From the NCBI RefSeq assembly GCF_025917275.1, contig NZ_JAOSHO010000002.1:1-51436 (forward strand): DNA of 51,436 nt. Reading direction: 5' to 3'. Of this stretch, positions 1 to 8,757 are shown piece by piece (the first letter of the stretch is position 1; the number at the start of each line of letters is the position of its first letter). Under the pieces are notes generated by a model. It made no database searches. It was not told where the DNA came from and worked only from the letters and a program-made list of their open reading frames with translations. The translations under genes were made by a program, and so were the position numbers. Source of the stretch: Pseudomonas agronomica. GTDB lineage: Bacteria > Pseudomonadota > Gammaproteobacteria > Pseudomonadales > Pseudomonadaceae.

Positions 1-150
1 CTGCACTTTTCCCGTGGCGAACTGTGCCGGCGGCAAGCTGATGTTATGGATGACCAGCAGGGAAATTTCGCCATCGGGGCGCGCATTGAAATTGGGCGAC
101 GGGCAATGACGCACGCCATCGCACCAACCGCTCGCGGGGTCCAGCTGCAT
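1..150 (-). CDS. ampD: AmpD, 1,6-anhydro-N-acetylmuramyl-L-alanine amidase (5' part only)
   Basis: The first 50 codons of a minus-strand gene whose remainder lies left of the window. The reading starts with ATG at 150, has AAGGAA about seven bases upstream, and contains SGWCDGVRHCPSPNFNARP and ISLLVIHNISLPP, the characteristic N-terminus of AmpD. AmpD is a cytoplasmic zinc amidase that removes the stem peptide from anhydro-muropeptides during cell-wall recycling; its loss derepresses AmpC beta-lactamase through AmpR in Pseudomonas. The first zinc-binding histidine is probably the one in VIHN. It follows the DUF1631 gene by 64 bases on the same strand, the same order as in P. aeruginosa. The family assignment is firm although only about a quarter of the protein is present. 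Confidence 0.93.
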   Translation of the reverse strand, partial: MQLDPASGWCDGVRHCPSPNFNARPDGEISLLVIHNISLPPAQFATGKVQ

Positions 151-214
151 ACAGGTTCCTTCGATAACGACGGAGAATCCCGTCAGTATGCCGCGATCGG
201 ACCGGGCAGCGCGA

Positions 215-2425
215 TCACTTGCCGCGATTGAGTTGACGCAGATTACCCAGCACGGACTCGAGCGCGCGATCGAACAGCAGGGTATCGTCCAGCAACCGCG
301 CCGCCCCCCGGCGAAACTCCAGGGCCAGGCTGGTGCGGCTGTGCTCCAGGACCTTGAGACCGGTGCGGTTGACGAAGACGTACTTGCCGGTTGCCTGGAT
401 GATTGCCGCCAGCTTGCAGCGAAGGTTGTTGTCTTCGTCTTCCTGGAACTCGACCCAACTTCCCAGGCGCAATTGGTCGACTTGAAGCAGGCCCACGTCA
501 TCGGCTGGCAGGCGCACGGTCGGTTCTTCGACGGGCGTTTTCGGTGCCGTGCGCAAGACGATGGGCTCCGCCACCTCGACCATGACCGGCAAATCAGTGG
601 GTTCGGCCTGCTCCGTTACCTGGCCCAACCTTTGTAGAGCCTGGACATGGAGCACTTCCAGTTCGCTGAAAAACTCGCTGGTGGCGAACGGATCGAACGC
701 CGAGCGACTCAGCCCTTCGCGCAAGGCCTTGAGCAATTCCGGCACCATCGCCAACAAGCGCAGGCCCGCATCAGGCTCTTCGTGGTGCTGGACGCTCCAG
801 ACCAACTGTTCGAGGGTCAACACATCGGCCTGCCATTCGGAGGACTGCTCGCCATGCTTGAAACCTGTCAACAACAACACCTGGCTCCAGGCCTGCTGCA
901 CGAAATCCACCACGGCCTGGGGCAGGAGCTTGCCCAGCATGATCTGGTTCAGCGCCCCTTCGACCCGCTGACGGGCCAGTTCAGCCTTGGCCCGCCCTTC
1001 TTCGGCGTCCCTGATGCGTTGTTCGAGCAACTCACTGCGACGGCGCTCATCGCTGGCAAACGCCAGGAAATCGGCCAGCACTTCGGAAAATATTGCCGGA
1101 TCATCGACATAGTCGTTCAACAAGCGTTGCACCACTTGCTCGATGCGCTGGTAAAGGCTGTCGCGCTGGTGATCGTCGCAGTCGCCCCAGCCCATCGCCG
1201 CAGCGGCGATTTCATTGAGCAGCCGGCGCGCCGGGTGATTGCCACGGCTGAAGAAGCTCTTGTCCTGCACGGCGACCTTGAGCATGGGAATCTGCAGGCG
1301 TCCGATCAGGGCCTTGAGGACGTCCGGCAGGTTATGGTCATCAAGAATGAACTCGAACATCATGGCGATGAGGTTGATCACATCCTCATCAGCCCCCTCG
1401 ACAACTCGGGACTTGCCGCTCTTGACGCTGACACGGGTCAACAATTGTTCGAGCTGGCTACGCAGGTCGAAATCATCCTGGACCGCAGGCGCCGGCACGT
1501 ATTGCTGCAAATGAGACAGCAGGCGAAGCAAATCCCGTGTCGAGATCGGCTGGGCCGGCGTGCTCGGTTCCAGGGTCGGCGCGACGCTACCTCGCACCTG
1601 CACCAACAACTTCTGCAGCGCGGCAAACACTTCATGCACGCTGTCATCGACCTCCTCCGCCCGTCGCCGGACGGCGCCGTCGCCCCTGGGCCGAGGAGCT
1701 TCTTCGGCGCGATCCGACGCCCGGCGTGATGGCGCTGCCTTCAAGTCCGACAGGATGCCCGTGGCGGCCAGCAACTGATTGGCTTCGGCGTAGAACTGGT
1801 CGCATTCGCTGAGTACATAACGCTCGAAAAGCTTGAGCAGGATCAGCTTGACCTTGATGCCCACGCCCAGATTGCGTCCGGCCTGGAGAAAATGCTCGCA
1901 CAGCAATGCCGGGCTCAACGGGTTTTGCTGGTTCGTCAGCGGCCGGTCCAGCAACACGCTGAGCCGCGCCGTGAGCTGATCGAGCGACACGCCATCGCGG
2001 CTGAGCACACGGCTGACCATGGTTTCCACCGCCAGCCGGCGCTCCAGCTCGTCATGGTTAGGGTGGGTCGGTATGGCCCCCAGCACGGGCGCCAGGGTCG
2101 CTTGGGTAAGGTCATACTGGGCCAGGCTGACAAACGCCTCGAAAAACTGTTCGATGAATTCCCGTTCGATGCTTTTGCGTTTGAGACGAAGGTCTCGCAT
2201 GGCTTCGAAATAGAGGTTCTGCTCGACATCATTGCGCGCACGGTCGGCCATTTCGAACAGCGTGTCGTCGGCGTTATCGAACAGGCCTTGCAAACCAACG
2301 CGCAACTGCTGCGCCGCCTTGTCGCGAACCTGAAGCAGAATCACAGGCAGGCGGGCGAGCGGCGAACGATTCGCCTGGTCGGTAGGCACCTTGTGCAAAG
2401 GCACTACATTCCCGTCGTTGTGCAT
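215..2425 (-). CDS. DUF1631 family protein
   Basis: A 736-residue protein of the DUF1631 family, which occupies this place between ampD and nadC in Pseudomonas. Start chosen at the ATG at 2425 (MHNDGNVVPLHKV) because a perfect AGGAGG lies a few bases upstream; an in-frame ATG 11 codons earlier has no such site. The sequence is largely helical, with a charged, arginine-rich stretch near residues 235-265 and a likely coiled coil around residues 455-490. The C-terminal part (WVEFQEDEDNNLRCKLAAI, then KYVFVNRTG) resembles a small beta-barrel of the PilZ kind, which in other proteins binds cyclic di-GMP; that reading is an inference and the key arginine motif is not obvious. No enzyme activity is established for the family. 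The old annotation 'thymidine phosphorylase' for relatives is not supported. Confidence 0.85.
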   Translation of the reverse strand: MHNDGNVVPLHKVPTDQANRSPLARLPVILLQVRDKAAQQLRVGLQGLFDNADDTLFEMADRARNDVEQNLYFEAMRDLRLKRKSIEREFIEQFFEAFVSLAQYDLTQATLAPVLGAIPTHPNHDELERRLAVETMVSRVLSRDGVSLDQLTARLSVLLDRPLTNQQNPLSPALLCEHFLQAGRNLGVGIKVKLILLKLFERYVLSECDQFYAEANQLLAATGILSDLKAAPSRRASDRAEEAPRPRGDGAVRRRAEEVDDSVHEVFAALQKLLVQVRGSVAPTLEPSTPAQPISTRDLLRLLSHLQQYVPAPAVQDDFDLRSQLEQLLTRVSVKSGKSRVVEGADEDVINLIAMMFEFILDDHNLPDVLKALIGRLQIPMLKVAVQDKSFFSRGNHPARRLLNEIAAAAMGWGDCDDHQRDSLYQRIEQVVQRLLNDYVDDPAIFSEVLADFLAFASDERRRSELLEQRIRDAEEGRAKAELARQRVEGALNQIMLGKLLPQAVVDFVQQAWSQVLLLTGFKHGEQSSEWQADVLTLEQLVWSVQHHEEPDAGLRLLAMVPELLKALREGLSRSAFDPFATSEFFSELEVLHVQALQRLGQVTEQAEPTDLPVMVEVAEPIVLRTAPKTPVEEPTVRLPADDVGLLQVDQLRLGSWVEFQEDEDNNLRCKLAAIIQATGKYVFVNRTGLKVLEHSRTSLALEFRRGAARLLDDTLLFDRALESVLGNLRQLNRGK

Positions 2426-2624
2426 CCTGGCCTCCTGCAAAGGCATTCTTCGGTTCATGCCGTCAAAGTCATGACGTCAATCGAAAGGCGGATTATCGGT
2501 AAAAAGAGTCCGTCACACCAGAGGACTCTGTGAACAGGGTCAAAGAGATCGAAATAAATGACCGGCAATTTGGGTAAATGTTGCGAGCATGCGACCAAAT
2601 GCAAGCCAACAAGTCCCAAGCGGA

Positions 2625-2630
2625 TATAAT
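2625..2630 (+). promoter_or_regulatory. Putative -10 element of the nadC promoter
   Basis: A perfect TATAAT stands 27 bases before the nadC ATG. The hexamer 17 bases upstream (CAAGCC) is a poor -35, so the promoter may depend on an activator or on other contacts. It lies in the gap between the divergent DUF1631 gene and nadC. Confidence 0.45.
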
Positions 2631-2657
2631 CCGGCCACTTTGTTTGTGGAGCCCGTT

Positions 2658-3506
2658 ATGCCGAATCTACGTCTCGCCGACCTGACCGCCGAAATCGAAG
2701 CCAACGTGCGCCGTGCGTTGCTCGAAGACATCGGCAGCGGCGACATCACCGCACAGTTGATCCCCGCCGAACGCCTGGCCAAGGCCACCATCATTACCCG
2801 CGAAGCCGCCGTCATCAGCGGTACGGCCTGGGTCGACGCGGTGTTCCGGCAACTGGACCCGCGTGTCGCGGTGCATTGGCAAGTACGTGACGGTGACCGG
2901 GCGGCCCCTGACCAGGCACTGTTCCACCTCGAAGGCCCGGCCCGCTCGCTGCTGACGGGCGAGCGCAGCGCGCTGAACTTCCTGCAGTTGCTTTCCGGCG
3001 TCGCCACCCGGGCTCGCTACCTGGCCGACTTCGTCGCCGACACCCAGGTCAAGCTGCTGGACACTCGCAAGACGCTGCCGGGGCTGCGCCTCGCGCAGAA
3101 GTACGCCGTGACCTGCGGCGGCTGCCATAACCACCGAATCGGCCTGTTCGACGCGTTCCTGATCAAGGAAAACCACATTGCCGCTTGCGGTGGGATTGCC
3201 CAGGCCATCAGCGCAGCCCACCAGATCGCACCGGGCAAACCGGTGGAAGTCGAAGTGGAAAGCCTGGCGGAATTGAAAGAAGCGCTGGCGGCCGGCGCCG
3301 ACATCATCATGCTCGACGAACTGAGCCTGGACGACATGCGCGAAGCGGTGCGCCTGAACGGCGGCAAGGCGAAACTGGAGGCCAGCGGGGGCATCAACGA
3401 AAGCACGTTGCGCCCGATCGCCGAGACTGGCGTGGACTATATTTCCATCGGGGCGATGACCAAGGATGTGAAGGCCATCGACCTGTCTATGCGCTTGAGC
3501 CTCTGA
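2658..3506 (+). CDS. nadC: Quinolinate phosphoribosyltransferase (carboxylating)
   Basis: NadC converts quinolinate and PRPP to nicotinate mononucleotide, CO2 and diphosphate, the third step of de novo NAD synthesis, in the cytoplasm. The 282-residue protein has the family length and its motifs: [13 protein letters not shown] near the N-terminus, [13 protein letters not shown], then [16 protein letters not shown] with [10 protein letters not shown], which carry the PRPP- and quinolinate-binding Arg, Lys and His residues, and a C-terminal [13 protein letters not shown] barrel strand. The start at 2658 (MPNLRLADL) is preferred over an in-frame ATG 23 codons upstream because GGAG sits six bases before it and the longer form would overlap the promoter. 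It stands alone, divergent from the DUF1631 gene, and ends at a strong terminator. Confidence 0.97.
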   Translation: MPNLRLADLTAEIEANVRRALLEDIGSGDITAQLIPAERLAKATIITREAAVISGTAWVDAVFRQLDPRVAVHWQVRDGDRAAPDQALFHLEGPARSLLTGERSALNFLQLLSGVATRARYLADFVADTQVKLLDTRKTLPGLRLAQKYAVTCGGCHNHRIGLFDAFLIKENHIAACGGIAQAISAAHQIAPGKPVEVEVESLAELKEALAAGADIIMLDELSLDDMREAVRLNGGKAKLEASGGINESTLRPIAETGVDYISIGAMTKDVKAIDLSMRLSL

Positions 3507-3511
3507 CAACG

Positions 3512-3545
3512 AAAAACGCCAGCCTGGAAAGGCTGGCGTTTTCTT
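3512..3545. terminator. Bidirectional intrinsic terminator between nadC and the DUF6388 gene
   Basis: Inverted repeat AACGCCAGCC / GGCTGGCGTT with a six-base loop, flanked by A-rich and T-rich tracts. It begins just after the nadC stop and runs into the stop codon of the convergent gene, so it can serve both. Confidence 0.88.
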
Positions 3546-3850
3546 CAGACCACCAGATTGTTCATCTCGCAGTATTCATCCCATTCCACACCCAACACCT
3601 CGGCCGCCTCCTTGTGCAACGCAAGGCGCTGCGCCTCGAATTCTTCAGGTGTGCTGGTGTATTTGAGGGTCAGCTCCCAAGGTTGCAGCCCCTGGGCTTC
3701 GGCCTCGTCTTCGAACGCCCATTTGATCTGGTCTTTCTGATCGTCGGCGGACAAGTCCTTGATCTCATCCCGCAATTGCGGCGTTTCTTTCAAGTACTTT
3801 TCCAGGGCTTCTTCGTGTCTGGCTTCTTGACTCAATTCTTTAACGGTCAT
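3545..3850 (-). CDS. DUF6388 family protein
   Basis: A 101-residue acidic, soluble protein with no signal peptide or membrane segment. It resembles the small Pseudomonas proteins grouped as DUF6388: an N-terminal helical, lysine- and glutamate-rich part (LSQEARHEEALEKYLKE), then a compact C-terminal half ending EVLGVEWDEYCEMNNLVV. No function is known to me and no catalytic motif can be seen. The start at 3850 has GAGAA about five bases upstream. It converges on nadC and shares its terminator. Family naming is from memory of similar proteins, so moderately sure; that it is a real gene is well supported by codon use. Confidence 0.75.
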   Translation of the reverse strand: MTVKELSQEARHEEALEKYLKETPQLRDEIKDLSADDQKDQIKWAFEDEAEAQGLQPWELTLKYTSTPEEFEAQRLALHKEAAEVLGVEWDEYCEMNNLVV

Positions 3851-4145
3851 GGCGTTCTCGCTGATCTGGGAATGGAAGATGGATCTGGATCATCAAGGAT
3901 CTCTCTGACGCAGGAAGCCGTTGGAAGCCCGGTTTACCTGGCCTTCAGAACCATTCGTGGATCATCTGAAAACAAAGCTGATTGCCTTTTTGGGACAGGG
4001 GAATCCTAGCAGAGACGCAAGCCAGTGCAACAACTGGAATCAATGGAGGAGCGCGGTATGTGCGCGGTTACAGTTTCTCAGTTCCATGCACAGGGATTCA
4101 CCCCGTATAAATATCCACGACTTCAGCAGTGAGGGTCGAGACCCC

Positions 4146-4337
4146 ATGAACAGCCAATTGCAATACAAGGGCTATGTCGGCTCAATTGAAACAAGCACCC
4201 AGGACAAATGCCTGTTCGGAAAGCTCTTATTCATCAGGGCGCTGGTGAGTTACGAAGGACAAACGGTGGCCGAAGTGGAGGCGGCTTTTCGCGAGGCGGT
4301 AGATGACTATCTGCAAACCTGTCCGCAGCTCGGATAG
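4146..4337 (+). CDS. HicB-like protein lacking the DNA-binding domain (possibly a remnant)
   Basis: A 63-residue protein matching the N-terminal half of HicB-type antitoxins: YKGYVGSIETSTQDKCLFGKLL, ALVSYEGQTVAEVEAAFREAVDDYL, then it stops at CPQLG. Full-length HicB proteins of this kind run on for about 45 residues with a ribbon-helix-helix or HTH domain that binds the operator; that part is missing here. No HicA toxin reading frame is visible on either side. A GAGGG lies about 12 bases before the ATG, and a TATAAA at 4106-4111 could serve as -10 box. The stop is 25 bases from the 3' end of the convergent tRNA-Thr. Either a decayed toxin-antitoxin system or a stand-alone short HicB fold; the sequence cannot decide. 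Confidence 0.65.
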   Translation: MNSQLQYKGYVGSIETSTQDKCLFGKLLFIRALVSYEGQTVAEVEAAFREAVDDYLQTCPQLG

Positions 4338-4362
4338 AAGTCAAAAGTCCCTTGGAAGAACT

Positions 4363-4438
4363 TGGTGCCCGAGACAGGAATCGAACCTGCGACCTTCGCG
4401 TTACGAGTGCGCTGCTCTACCGACTGAGCTACACGGGC
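4363..4438 (-). tRNA. tRNA-Thr(CGT)
   Basis: The 76-base cloverleaf reads GCCCGTGTAGCTCAG at the 5' end, anticodon loop CTCGTAA (anticodon CGT, reads ACG), TTCGATT T-loop and an encoded CCA. Some stem positions are mismatched: G27-A43 (also in E. coli thrW), A31-C39 and T6-T67. It lies between the HicB-like gene and pnp, on the same strand as pnp. Confidence 0.95.
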
Positions 4439-4506
4439 GGTGGCTAAAACTAGCACCGTCCCCTGTAGCCAGGCAACCTACCTGGCAGTGATTTTCGCCA
4501 CACAGC

Positions 4507-4534
4507 AAAACGCCCCGAACCAGTCGGGGCGTTT
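4507..4534 (-). terminator. Intrinsic terminator of pnp
   Basis: On the minus strand the transcript forms CGCCCCGA / TCGGGGCG with a short loop followed by TTTT, 30 bases past the pnp stop. It separates pnp from tRNA-Thr. Confidence 0.85.
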
Positions 4535-4563
4535 GCTTGTTCAGCGGCTAAGCGAGGGGGTGA

Positions 4564-6669
4564 TTAAACGCCCGATGCCTTGGCTGCCGCGACGTCCTTG
4601 ATGGACAGCTTGATACGGCCGCGGTTGTCCACGTCCAGTACCAGCACTTCCACTTCCTGGCCTTCTTTCAGGATGTCGGTCACTTTCTCGACGCGAGCAT
4701 CGCTCAGCATGGAGATGTGGACCAGACCGTCCTTGCCCGGCAGGATGTTGACGAACGCGCCGAAGTCGACGATGCGCTCGACCTTGCCGACGTAGATCTT
4801 GCCGATCTCGGCTTCCGCAGTGATGCCCAGGACGCGCTGGCGTGCTGCTTCTGCCGCTTCCTTGGTTTCGCCGAAGATCTTGATCGAACCGTCGTCTTCG
4901 ATGTCGATCGAGGCCTTGGTTTCTTCGCAGATCGCACGGATGGTCGCGCCGCCTTTACCGATGACATCACGGATCTTGTCGGTGTCGATTTTCATCGCGA
5001 TCATGGTCGGAGCATTTTCCGACAGCTCGGTGCGGGACTGACCGATGATCTGGTTCATCTGGCCGAGGATGTTCAGGCGCGCTTCCAGGGCTTGGCCCAG
5101 GGCGATTTCCATGATCTCTTCGGTGATGCCCTTGATCTTGATGTCCATCTGCAGTGCGGTAACGCCCTTGGCGGTACCGGCCACTTTGAAGTCCATGTCG
5201 CCCAGGTGGTCTTCGTCACCCAGGATGTCGGTCAGGACGGCGAACTTCTCGCCTTCCTTGACCAGACCCATGGCGATACCGGCAACCGGTGCCTTCATCG
5301 GCACGCCAGCGTCCATCAGGGCCAGGGAAGCGCCGCAGACCGAAGCCATCGAGCTCGAACCGTTGGATTCGGTGATTTCCGAGACCACACGGATGGTGTA
5401 CGGGAACACGTCAGCGGCTGGCAGCATGGCCTGGACCGAACGACGGGCCAGACGGCCGTGGCCGATTTCGCGACGACCGGCGCCACCCATGCGACCACAT
5501 TCGCCTACCGAGAACGGAGGGAAGTTGTAGTGCAGCATGAACGGGTCTTTCTTTTCGCCTTCCAGGGTGTCCAGCAGTTGCGCGTCACGGGCGGTGCCCA
5601 GTGTAGCAACGACCAGGGCCTGGGTTTCGCCACGGGTGAACAGTGCCGAACCGTGGGTCTTCGGCAGCACGCCGACTTCGATGTTCAGCGGACGTACGGT
5701 GCGGGTGTCGCGACCGTCGATACGTGGCTTGCCGTTGACGATGTTTTCGCGAACGGTGCGGTATTCGATCTCACCGAAAGCAGCCTTGACGTCGCTGGCC
5801 GATGGCTGGCCTTCTTCGCCGGAGAACTTCGCAACGACTTGATCCTTCAGCTCACCCAGGCGCGCATAACGGTCGGCCTTGACGGTGATGGTGTAGGCCT
5901 GGGAGATCGCGTCGCCGAACTCGGCACGGATCGCGCCCAGCAGCTCGGTGGCTTCTGGCTGTGGAGCCCAGGTCCAGGTTGGCTTGGCGGCTTCGGCGGC
6001 CAGTTCCTTGACGGCGTTGATTACCACCTGGAACTCGTCGTGGGCAAACAGCACGGCGCCCAGCATCTGGTCTTCGGTCAATTCCTTGGCTTCGGATTCA
6101 ACCATCAGCACGGCTTCGGAAGTACCGGCCACGACCATGTCCAGGCTGGAAGCCTTCAGTTGCTCGTAGGTCGGGTTCAGCAGGTAGCCGGTGCTTTCGT
6201 GGAAGGCAACGCGGGCAGCGCCGATCGGGCCATCGAAAGGAATGCCGGAGATGGCCAGGGCAGCCGAGGTACCGATCATCGCAGCGATGTCCGGATCGGT
6301 CTTCTTGCTGGTGGACACGACGGTGCAGACAACCTGCACTTCGTTCATGAAACCTTCTGGGAACAGCGGACGGATCGGACGGTCGATCAGTCGGGAAGTC
6401 AGGGTTTCTTTCTCGGAAGGACGGCCTTCGCGCTTGAAGAAACCGCCAGGGATCTTACCGGCAGCGTAAGTCTTTTCCTGGTAGTGGACGGACAGAGGGA
6501 AAAAGCCCTTGCCCGGATCGGCTTGCTTGGCACCGACAACGGTCACCAATACGCTGACGTCGTCGTCAACGGTGACCAGCACTGCGCCGGAGGCCTGACG
6601 GGCGATACGGCCAGTCTCGAGGGTAACGGTCGACTGACCGAACTGGAATTTTTTGATTACCGGGTTCAC
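4564..6669 (-). CDS. pnp: Polyribonucleotide nucleotidyltransferase (PNPase)
   Basis: PNPase degrades RNA 3' to 5' with phosphate and is a core of the RNA degradosome. The 701-residue protein has the usual order: first RNase PH domain (about 1-220), the all-helical linker (240-310), second RNase PH domain (320-540) with the catalytic [20 protein letters not shown] region, then KH (about 555-615, with [12 protein letters not shown]) and S1 (620-690, with [21 protein letters not shown]). It begins [11 protein letters not shown] at 6669 with AAGGTAGG upstream. It follows rpsO by 193 bases that contain a very long RNA hairpin (6795-6839), the arrangement in which PNPase controls its own mRNA in E. 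coli. Confidence 0.98.
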   Translation of the reverse strand: MNPVIKKFQFGQSTVTLETGRIARQASGAVLVTVDDDVSVLVTVVGAKQADPGKGFFPLSVHYQEKTYAAGKIPGGFFKREGRPSEKETLTSRLIDRPIRPLFPEGFMNEVQVVCTVVSTSKKTDPDIAAMIGTSAALAISGIPFDGPIGAARVAFHESTGYLLNPTYEQLKASSLDMVVAGTSEAVLMVESEAKELTEDQMLGAVLFAHDEFQVVINAVKELAAEAAKPTWTWAPQPEATELLGAIRAEFGDAISQAYTITVKADRYARLGELKDQVVAKFSGEEGQPSASDVKAAFGEIEYRTVRENIVNGKPRIDGRDTRTVRPLNIEVGVLPKTHGSALFTRGETQALVVATLGTARDAQLLDTLEGEKKDPFMLHYNFPPFSVGECGRMGGAGRREIGHGRLARRSVQAMLPAADVFPYTIRVVSEITESNGSSSMASVCGASLALMDAGVPMKAPVAGIAMGLVKEGEKFAVLTDILGDEDHLGDMDFKVAGTAKGVTALQMDIKIKGITEEIMEIALGQALEARLNILGQMNQIIGQSRTELSENAPTMIAMKIDTDKIRDVIGKGGATIRAICEETKASIDIEDDGSIKIFGETKEAAEAARQRVLGITAEAEIGKIYVGKVERIVDFGAFVNILPGKDGLVHISMLSDARVEKVTDILKEGQEVEVLVLDVDNRGRIKLSIKDVAAAKASGV

Positions 6670-6794
6670 GGTGTCCTACCTTCTTTGTGGCTCTTGGGGA
6701 ACTTGTCTTCTTGCGAAATTCTTGGGCAATGGCGGGAATCGGCCCGACGCTTGTCCAGGGTAAAACGTGTATCCAGATAAAACTTGAGGCTGGG

Positions 6795-6839
6795 AGCCTG
6801 CCATGCACCAGCGGGAAACCCACTGATGCACGACAGACC
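6795..6839 (-). promoter_or_regulatory. Long perfect RNA hairpin in the rpsO-pnp leader, probable RNase III site
   Basis: In the minus-strand transcript bases 6839-6819 pair with 6795-6815 without a bulge: 21 pairs counting G-U, around a UUU loop. DNA-level mismatches are all G-U compatible. No T-tract follows directly, so it looks less like a terminator and more like the double-stranded stem that RNase III cuts upstream of pnp in E. coli before PNPase degrades the leader. Confidence 0.7.
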
Positions 6840-6862
6840 ACCAACCTCTAGCGCAATCGCTA

Positions 6863-7132
6863 TTAGCGACGCAGACCCAGGCGAGCGATCAGAGCGCTGT
6901 AACGGCTCACGTCCTTGCCTTTCAGGTAGTCCAGCAGCTTGCGACGCTGGTTTACCATGCGGATCAGACCACGACGGGAGTGGTGATCCTTACCGTTGGC
7001 CTTGAAGTGACCTTGCAGTTTGTTGATGTTGGCGGTCAGCAGTGCAACTTGCACTTCTGGCGAACCAGTGTCACCAACAGCTTGCTGGTAGTCAGCTACG
7101 ATTTGAGCTTTTTCTTGAACGTCGAGAGCCAT
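6863..7132 (-). CDS. rpsO: 30S ribosomal protein S15
   Basis: S15 binds 16S rRNA early in 30S assembly at the junction of helices 20-22. The 89-residue protein has the family length and its conserved core: [17 protein letters not shown], the [15 protein letters not shown] rRNA-binding segment, and the C-terminal [21 protein letters not shown]. Start at 7132 with AAAAGGA upstream. It lies between truB and pnp as in most gammaproteobacteria. In E. coli S15 represses its own translation; whether the 143-base upstream gap folds for that here was not worked out. Confidence 0.98.
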   Translation of the reverse strand: MALDVQEKAQIVADYQQAVGDTGSPEVQVALLTANINKLQGHFKANGKDHHSRRGLIRMVNQRRKLLDYLKGKDVSRYSALIARLGLRR

Positions 7133-7275
7133 GAGGCAATCCTTTTAGTCAGGAAACTGTTCCGAGGAAACAGCTTCAACAGGCCAGGGACAAATCCCTG
7201 TATCTATAAATGAGTAGTGACCGTGCCTGTTAACAGCCACACTCGCCAGCCTGCTGTTACACAGGCTGGTTCCGG

Positions 7276-8193
7276 TCATTCCGACCGAATCAGTCGACGC
7301 GGCGCAATGCGCCCGTCTTCGCTCACTTCACCGATACCGATGAAGCGACCGTTGTGATCCTGTACCCGGACCATGCCGAACTTCGGCGCATCCGGGGCAC
7401 GTACCGGCTGGCCGTTGAGCCAGTAGAACGCACTGTGTTCCGAGAACTGCAACAGCGGCCAGTCCAGCAAGCCACTGTCCGATGGCATCAGGAAGCGGTC
7501 GACCGCTTCGTTGCCGCCTTCGGCATGTACCGCTTCGAGCTCTTCCAGCGTGACCGTCTGGGCCAGCGTGAAAGGCCCGGCCTGGGTCCGTCGCAATTCT
7601 GCCACGTACGCGCCACAACCGAGCTGCTCGCCAATATCCTCCACCAGGGTTCGGATATAGGTGCCTTTGCTGCAATCCACTGCCAGCCGCGCAGTATTAC
7701 CGTCAAAGGCCAGCAATTCCAAGCGCGCAATAGTAACAGAACGCGGTTCACGCTCCACTACTTCGCCTGCACGGGCCAGTTTGTACAACGGCTGGCCATC
7801 ACGCTTGAGGGCGGAGTACATCGGCGGTATCTGACTGATTTGTCCGCGAAATTTCGGCAACACCGCCTCGACATCCGCCTGACCAACGGTCACCGGGCGC
7901 TCCAGCAAAACCTCACCTTCGGCGTCCGCCGTGGTGGTGGTCTTGCCTAACTGCGCCAGGGTTTCATAACCCTTGTCGGAATCGAGCAGGTACTGGGAGA
8001 ACTTGGTCGCCTCGCCGAAGCACAGCGGCAGCACGCCAGTAGCCAGCGGATCGAGGCTGCCGGTGTGACCGGCCTTCTCGGCGTTGAGCAACCAGCGAAC
8101 CTTCTGCAATGCCGCGTTGGAAGTGAATCCCAGCGGCTTGTCGAGCAGGATGATGCCGCTGACGTTACGACGGATGCGTTTGACCTGAGCCAC
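7276..8193 (-). CDS. truB: tRNA pseudouridine-55 synthase
   Basis: TruB makes pseudouridine 55 in the T-loop of tRNAs and also acts as a tRNA chaperone. The 305-residue protein carries [13 protein letters not shown], the catalytic [11 protein letters not shown] with Asp48, the [16 protein letters not shown] segment and the [15 protein letters not shown] motif, followed by a C-terminal PUA-like domain ending APRRLIRSE. It is preceded by rbfA with a three-base gap, so the two are surely co-transcribed and probably translationally coupled. A 143-base gap separates it from rpsO. Confidence 0.98.
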   Translation of the reverse strand: MAQVKRIRRNVSGIILLDKPLGFTSNAALQKVRWLLNAEKAGHTGSLDPLATGVLPLCFGEATKFSQYLLDSDKGYETLAQLGKTTTTADAEGEVLLERPVTVGQADVEAVLPKFRGQISQIPPMYSALKRDGQPLYKLARAGEVVEREPRSVTIARLELLAFDGNTARLAVDCSKGTYIRTLVEDIGEQLGCGAYVAELRRTQAGPFTLAQTVTLEELEAVHAEGGNEAVDRFLMPSDSGLLDWPLLQFSEHSAFYWLNGQPVRAPDAPKFGMVRVQDHNGRFIGIGEVSEDGRIAPRRLIRSE

Positions 8194-8196
8194 CGA

Positions 8197-8598
8197 TTAC
8201 TCCTTGGTGTCTTCGGGTTCAGCGGCCGCCGGGTGCTGGCTGTCTTCAGCCACGGCGCGCTCGATCAGCGCCGACAGATGCGCGCCACGCACGACGCTCT
8301 CGTCGTAGTGGAAGTGCAACTGCGGAACGCTGCGCAGCTTCATTTCCCGGGCCAACTGCATACGCAGGAAACCGGCTGCCGAGTTGAGCACCTTGATGCT
8401 CTGGGCGATTTCTTCGGCGCTGTCCTGCCCCATCACGGTGATGAAAATCTTTGCATGACCGACGTCACGGCTGACTTCCACTGCGGTAATGGTGACCAGG
8501 CCGACGCGCGGGTCCTTGACTTCGCGACGGATCAGCTGGGCCAGCTCGCGCTGCATCTGATCGCCGATTCGTTGGGTACGGCTGTATTCTTTTGCCAT
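8197..8598 (-). CDS. rbfA: 30S ribosome-binding factor RbfA
   Basis: RbfA is a KH-fold factor needed for late maturation of the 16S rRNA 5' end and for growth in the cold. The 133-residue protein has the N-terminal [25 protein letters not shown] and the [24 protein letters not shown] segment with the family's A-x-G interrupted KH signature (LNSAAGFLR). The C-terminal tail is short, acidic and probably disordered ([16 protein letters not shown]). It lies in the infB-rbfA-truB run. A hairpin in the 159-base gap to infB (8656-8685) could adjust its level relative to infB. Confidence 0.97.
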   Translation of the reverse strand: MAKEYSRTQRIGDQMQRELAQLIRREVKDPRVGLVTITAVEVSRDVGHAKIFITVMGQDSAEEIAQSIKVLNSAAGFLRMQLAREMKLRSVPQLHFHYDESVVRGAHLSALIERAVAEDSQHPAAAEPEDTKE

Positions 8599-8655
8599 GT
8601 CTTGTTACCTGTTACTGCCCCACGGTGAAACCCGCGAGGTCTGAAAGCGGCAAAC

Positions 8656-8685
8656 GCCCGGCCTGGCAAAAGCCAGACCGGGCGT
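8656..8685 (-). terminator. GC-rich hairpin between infB and rbfA, attenuator-like
   Basis: The transcript folds CGCCCGGTCTGGC against GCCAGGCCGGGCG (one G-U) with a TTTT loop; only three T follow on the minus strand. It may give partial termination or protect the infB mRNA end. Confidence 0.5.
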
Positions 8686-8757
8686 TGCGTTTAGAGTCCG
8701 CCTGCGCGGCAGCGCATGTTCATGCGGCTGCCCGATGCGGCTCTTGAAGTACGCGAG

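Noticed and set aside
3921..4145. Upstream extension of the HicB-like frame as a longer protein or a HicA remnant
   Set aside because: The extended part shows no HicA motif and contains the promoter-like TATAAA; it is intergenic sequence.
4717..6780. 687-residue open frame antisense to pnp
   Set aside because: Shadow of pnp; low-complexity His/Asp/Gly composition.
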